From Algoriphagus lacus (GTDB lineage: Bacteria; Bacteroidota; Bacteroidia; Cytophagales; Cyclobacteriaceae): 64,000 nucleotides of DNA. Below the pieces are notes generated by a model. It ran no database searches, was not told where the DNA came from, and was given only the letters and a program-made list of their open reading frames with translations. The stretch covers positions 62,001-126,000 of the forward strand of contig NZ_QXML01000011.1 of assembly GCF_003583985.1 (NCBI RefSeq). Direction: 5' to 3'. Every line of letters begins with the position of its first letter. Position 1 is the stretch's first letter. Below, one piece after another: positions 61,918-64,000 of this stretch. The translations under genes were made by a program, and so were the position numbers.

Positions 61918-62244
61918 ATGAAAACGCGAAGGGATGTATTCCAAGCCATTGCTGACCCTACCCGAAGAGCAATCATCATGCTTTTGACTGTAGGGGCTTT
62001 AACTCCAAATGCCATTGCAGATCATTTCAATTCAAGTAGGCAGGCAGTGTCCAAACACCTGCAGATTTTGACGGAGTGTGAGATCGTAAACCAGGAGCAG
62101 CAGGGAAGGGAAATTCATTATCACTTGAATGCTGATAAAATGAAGGATATAGAAAAGTGGCTCGAACAGTTTAAACAGCTTCTCGCTAAACGTTTTGAAC
62201 AGCTCGATACCGTATTGGAACAATTAAAACTCAACAGACCATGA
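61918..62244 (+). CDS. ArsR/SmtB-family transcriptional repressor
   Basis: This 108-aa protein is a single winged helix-turn-helix domain with the family's opening block (QAIADPTRRAIIMLL), recognition-helix region FNSSRQAVSKHLQILTECEI and wing QQGREIHYHLN. It has no cysteine pair of the metal-sensing kind, so it belongs with the ArsR regulators found beside AHSA1 (SRPBCC) genes. The start codon of the next gene overlaps its stop (ATGA, 62241-62244). It probably represses its own operon through the two 16-mers upstream. Confidence 0.9.
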   Translation: MKTRRDVFQAIADPTRRAIIMLLTVGALTPNAIADHFNSSRQAVSKHLQILTECEIVNQEQQGREIHYHLNADKMKDIEKWLEQFKQLLAKRFEQLDTVLEQLKLNRP

Positions 62245-63203
62245 AAAATGCCATATTATTCAATTTTGAGGTGGACAAAGCCAACAGCAAAATCAGTGTC
62301 TCCCGATCATTTCATGCGCCACTGGACTTGGTTTGGGCCGCCTGGACCGAATCTGATATCCTAGACCAATGGTGGGCACCAAAACCTTGGACCGCCCAGA
62401 CCAAGTCCATGGATTTTAGAGAAGGAGGGCATTGGTTATATGCGATGGTCAGTCCTGAAAATGAAAAACATTGGTCAAGAGCGGATTACCTCAAAATTAC
62501 CCCGAAAGAATTCTTTTCGGCAATGGATGGGTTTTGTGATGAGGAGGGTAATCTGGCCTTAACCCTGCCCAGAAACAAATGGGAAAACAGTTTTACCGAG
62601 AAAGGAGAGGAAACCTTGGTGAAAATTCAGATCAGTTTTGATACCCTGGAGGATTTGGAAAAATATATTGAAATGGGTTTCAAGGAAGGATTTACCGCAG
62701 GTCTCGAAAATCTCGATCAATACATTGCGGCTCAGTTTTACCTCAGAAAAAGAAACAAGCCAAACAACAAGGCAAGGGTATCCAGCTATTTGAATTTCCC
62801 GGGAAATACCGAAGAGGCTTTCAATTTTTACAGGAAGATTTTCAAATCAGAGTTTACCAATGGTATCCAGCGATTCGAAGAGGTGCCTTCCGATCCTAAC
62901 CAAGCCCCAATGGCAGAATCAGTCAAAAAAATGGTTCTGCACGTCGAATTGCCCATCCTTGGAGGTCATGTTCTCATGGGGACAGATGCCCCGAAAGAAT
63001 TTGGGATGACAGTGAATAGAGGTAACAACATGCACATCAATTTGGAACCTGATTCTAGGGAAGAAGCCAAGCGCCTGTTTGATGAACTTTCTGAAGATGG
63101 GGTGGTGGAAATGCCGATCCAGGACATGTTTTGGGGAGCTTATTATGGCAATTGTCAGGATAAGTTTGGGATCAATTGGATGATTAACTACCAGGAGAAG
63201 TAG
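62241..63203 (+). CDS. AHSA1/SRPBCC domain fused to a PhnB-like VOC domain
   Basis: This 320-aa protein is a fusion of two domains. Residues about 10-160 are an AHSA1-type SRPBCC domain (SRSFHAPLDLVWAAWTESD, QWWAPKPWTAQ, DTLEDLEKYIEMGFKEGF). Residues about 180-318 are a PhnB-type VOC domain (LNFPGNTEEAFNFYRKIF, GGHVLMGTDAPKEFG, MFWGAYYGNCQDKFGINWM). In relatives these occur as separate neighbouring genes controlled by ArsR regulators. The VOC part lacks an obvious full metal triad. Both domains bind small hydrophobic ligands in other proteins, but the ligand here is unknown. It is co-translated with the ArsR gene. Confidence 0.88.
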   Translation: MKNAILFNFEVDKANSKISVSRSFHAPLDLVWAAWTESDILDQWWAPKPWTAQTKSMDFREGGHWLYAMVSPENEKHWSRADYLKITPKEFFSAMDGFCDEEGNLALTLPRNKWENSFTEKGEETLVKIQISFDTLEDLEKYIEMGFKEGFTAGLENLDQYIAAQFYLRKRNKPNNKARVSSYLNFPGNTEEAFNFYRKIFKSEFTNGIQRFEEVPSDPNQAPMAESVKKMVLHVELPILGGHVLMGTDAPKEFGMTVNRGNNMHINLEPDSREEAKRLFDELSEDGVVEMPIQDMFWGAYYGNCQDKFGINWMINYQEK

Positions 63204-63414
63204 AGGTATAAGTTGAACTTTTTCAACTAGTTATGAAATAAAAATGGGCAATACCAGTTTATGGGACAGAGGTAAATGTGATTTTTAGGAGGTCAGTTTT
63301 ACTTACCTTGAAATCAGAACTTCAGGCAGTCAGGAAACTGTCCGTTTCGAAATTTCGGGATATTCTTCCATGGAGTATTGAAGAAAGTCCATATCGATTG
63401 AAACCGAGTTTAAA

Positions 63415-63440
63415 TACCACTTTCTAATTGGCAAGTGGTA
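63415..63440. promoter_or_regulatory. Inverted repeat before the DoxX-like gene
   Basis: TACCACTT (63415-63422) and AAGTGGTA (63433-63440) are perfect 8-bp arms separated by 10 bases, 42 bases upstream of the start codon. It is a candidate operator; no T-run follows, so a terminator is unlikely. Confidence 0.4.
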
Positions 63441-63482
63441 AAACATCGAATTAGCAGAACACTTTAAACCATTGCCAAAAAA

Positions 63483-63860
63483 ATGAAAAATATTATTTCC
63501 AAGCGGGACAAAATCGTCTATTGGGTTTGTACCGGTTTATTCAGCGCCTTCATGCTTTCATCAGCCATTCCCAACCTGATGCAAGCCCAAGAATGGACCG
63601 AAATTTTCAAGGCTTTGGGCTATCCCCTTTATCTCCTTCCTTTTTTGGGAACTGCAAAACTCCTTGGGGCAATAACCCTGCTAATTCCTGGTATACCAAG
63701 GCTTAAAGAGTGGGCTTATGCCGGGTTTACTTTTAATCTCAGCGGAGCCATTTACAGCGGAATTTCCGTTGGAGGATTTGATCCGAAAATGCTGGTACTC
63801 CTAGTCCCGATAGGCTTGGGCTTAGTGTCTTACCTTTACCACCGAAAATATACGGCTTGA
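63483..63860 (+). CDS. DoxX-like four-helix membrane protein
   Basis: This 125-aa protein has four hydrophobic segments (about 11-29, 46-66, 75-93 and 98-117). It has the DoxX-like pattern: a small N-terminal segment ending SSAIPNLM, then EIFKALGYPLYLLPFLGTAKLLGAITLL, GIPRLKEWAYAGF and a short basic tail YHRKYTA. Members of this family are small inner-membrane proteins of varied, mostly unknown, role. It is the last complete gene in the window; the final 140 bases show nothing I can call. Confidence 0.85.
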   Translation: MKNIISKRDKIVYWVCTGLFSAFMLSSAIPNLMQAQEWTEIFKALGYPLYLLPFLGTAKLLGAITLLIPGIPRLKEWAYAGFTFNLSGAIYSGISVGGFDPKMLVLLVPIGLGLVSYLYHRKYTA

Positions 63861-64000
63861 TTTTCTTCACAGATTGAGTTTGGTTTTTTGAGGTATCCTT
63901 CGGCAGGGCTCAACTTATCGTGATTGGATTAAATGAGAACAAATTCCTTATTTCCAGATCTCTTTCATCCTTTTTAAGCAGACTTTTTGCCCAAGGTTAA

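Noticed and set aside
63211..63228. AGTTGAA / TTCAACT stem after the AHSA1-VOC gene as a terminator
   Set aside because: No T-run follows the stem, so support is too weak.
1..64000. tRNA, rRNA, CRISPR array or insertion sequence
   Set aside because: None was seen on reading the spacers; there are no transposase-like frames and no regularly spaced direct repeats with unique spacers.

Overview
The window looks like chromosome of a Bacteroidota bacterium of the Cytophagales type (Cyclobacteriaceae or Algoriphagus-like; this placement is inference). The reasons are the roughly 800-residue double-FtsX permeases, the DUF2807, DUF1080, DUF2490 and DUF4136 genes, AT-rich leaders without strong Shine-Dalgarno sequences, and several promoters of the Bacteroidota TTTG / TAnnTTTG type. 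I see no rRNA, tRNA, CRISPR array, insertion sequence or prophage. Layout: bases 1-36210 are an exploded MacAB-TolC-like locus. It holds the end of a membrane-fusion protein, an ABC ATPase, nine paralogous MacB-like permeases (1746-17726 and 24178-31779), a second ATPase and a TolC-like outer membrane factor. Between these lie a DUF2807 protein, a secreted beta-propeller (BNR) protein, a bestrophin-type channel, a small exported unknown protein, an FG-GAP protein and a DUF1080 / Gfo-Idh-MocA sugar pair. Bases 36346-41000 are a housekeeping mix: an OmpA-like lipoprotein, a DUF4136 lipoprotein, a DUF2490 gene broken by two in-frame stops, a uracil-DNA-glycosylase-like protein, an NAD(P)-binding epimerase-like protein and a small zinc-finger protein. 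Bases 41154-44421 are a Wza-like / Wzc-like polysaccharide export pair. After a 713-base gap, bases 45135-61238 are one tight operon of five large proteins of unknown role: PhoD-like metallophosphatase, DUF6603-like, 1057 aa, 1623 aa and 591 aa. The right end has an ArsR regulator overlapping an AHSA1-VOC fusion, and a DoxX-like membrane protein. Two things stand out. First, six genes or operons of the ABC locus share one regulatory module: three hexamer half-sites on a 10-bp step, then 59-61 bases, then a TGGCA(C/T) element resembling the -24 part of a sigma-54 promoter. This fits an enhancer-binding protein that controls the permeases, both accessory exported proteins and the ATPase/TolC pair together. 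Second, the 16-kb operon 45135-61238 encodes very large proteins with no visible signal peptides. Its members carry motifs that I remember from uncharacterised proteins of other phyla, and it is the best candidate for an undescribed system. How the parts work together (inference): the MFP, ATPase and TolC components could serve several interchangeable permeases in envelope-stress export or lipoprotein handling, switched on by the shared sigma-54-like module.
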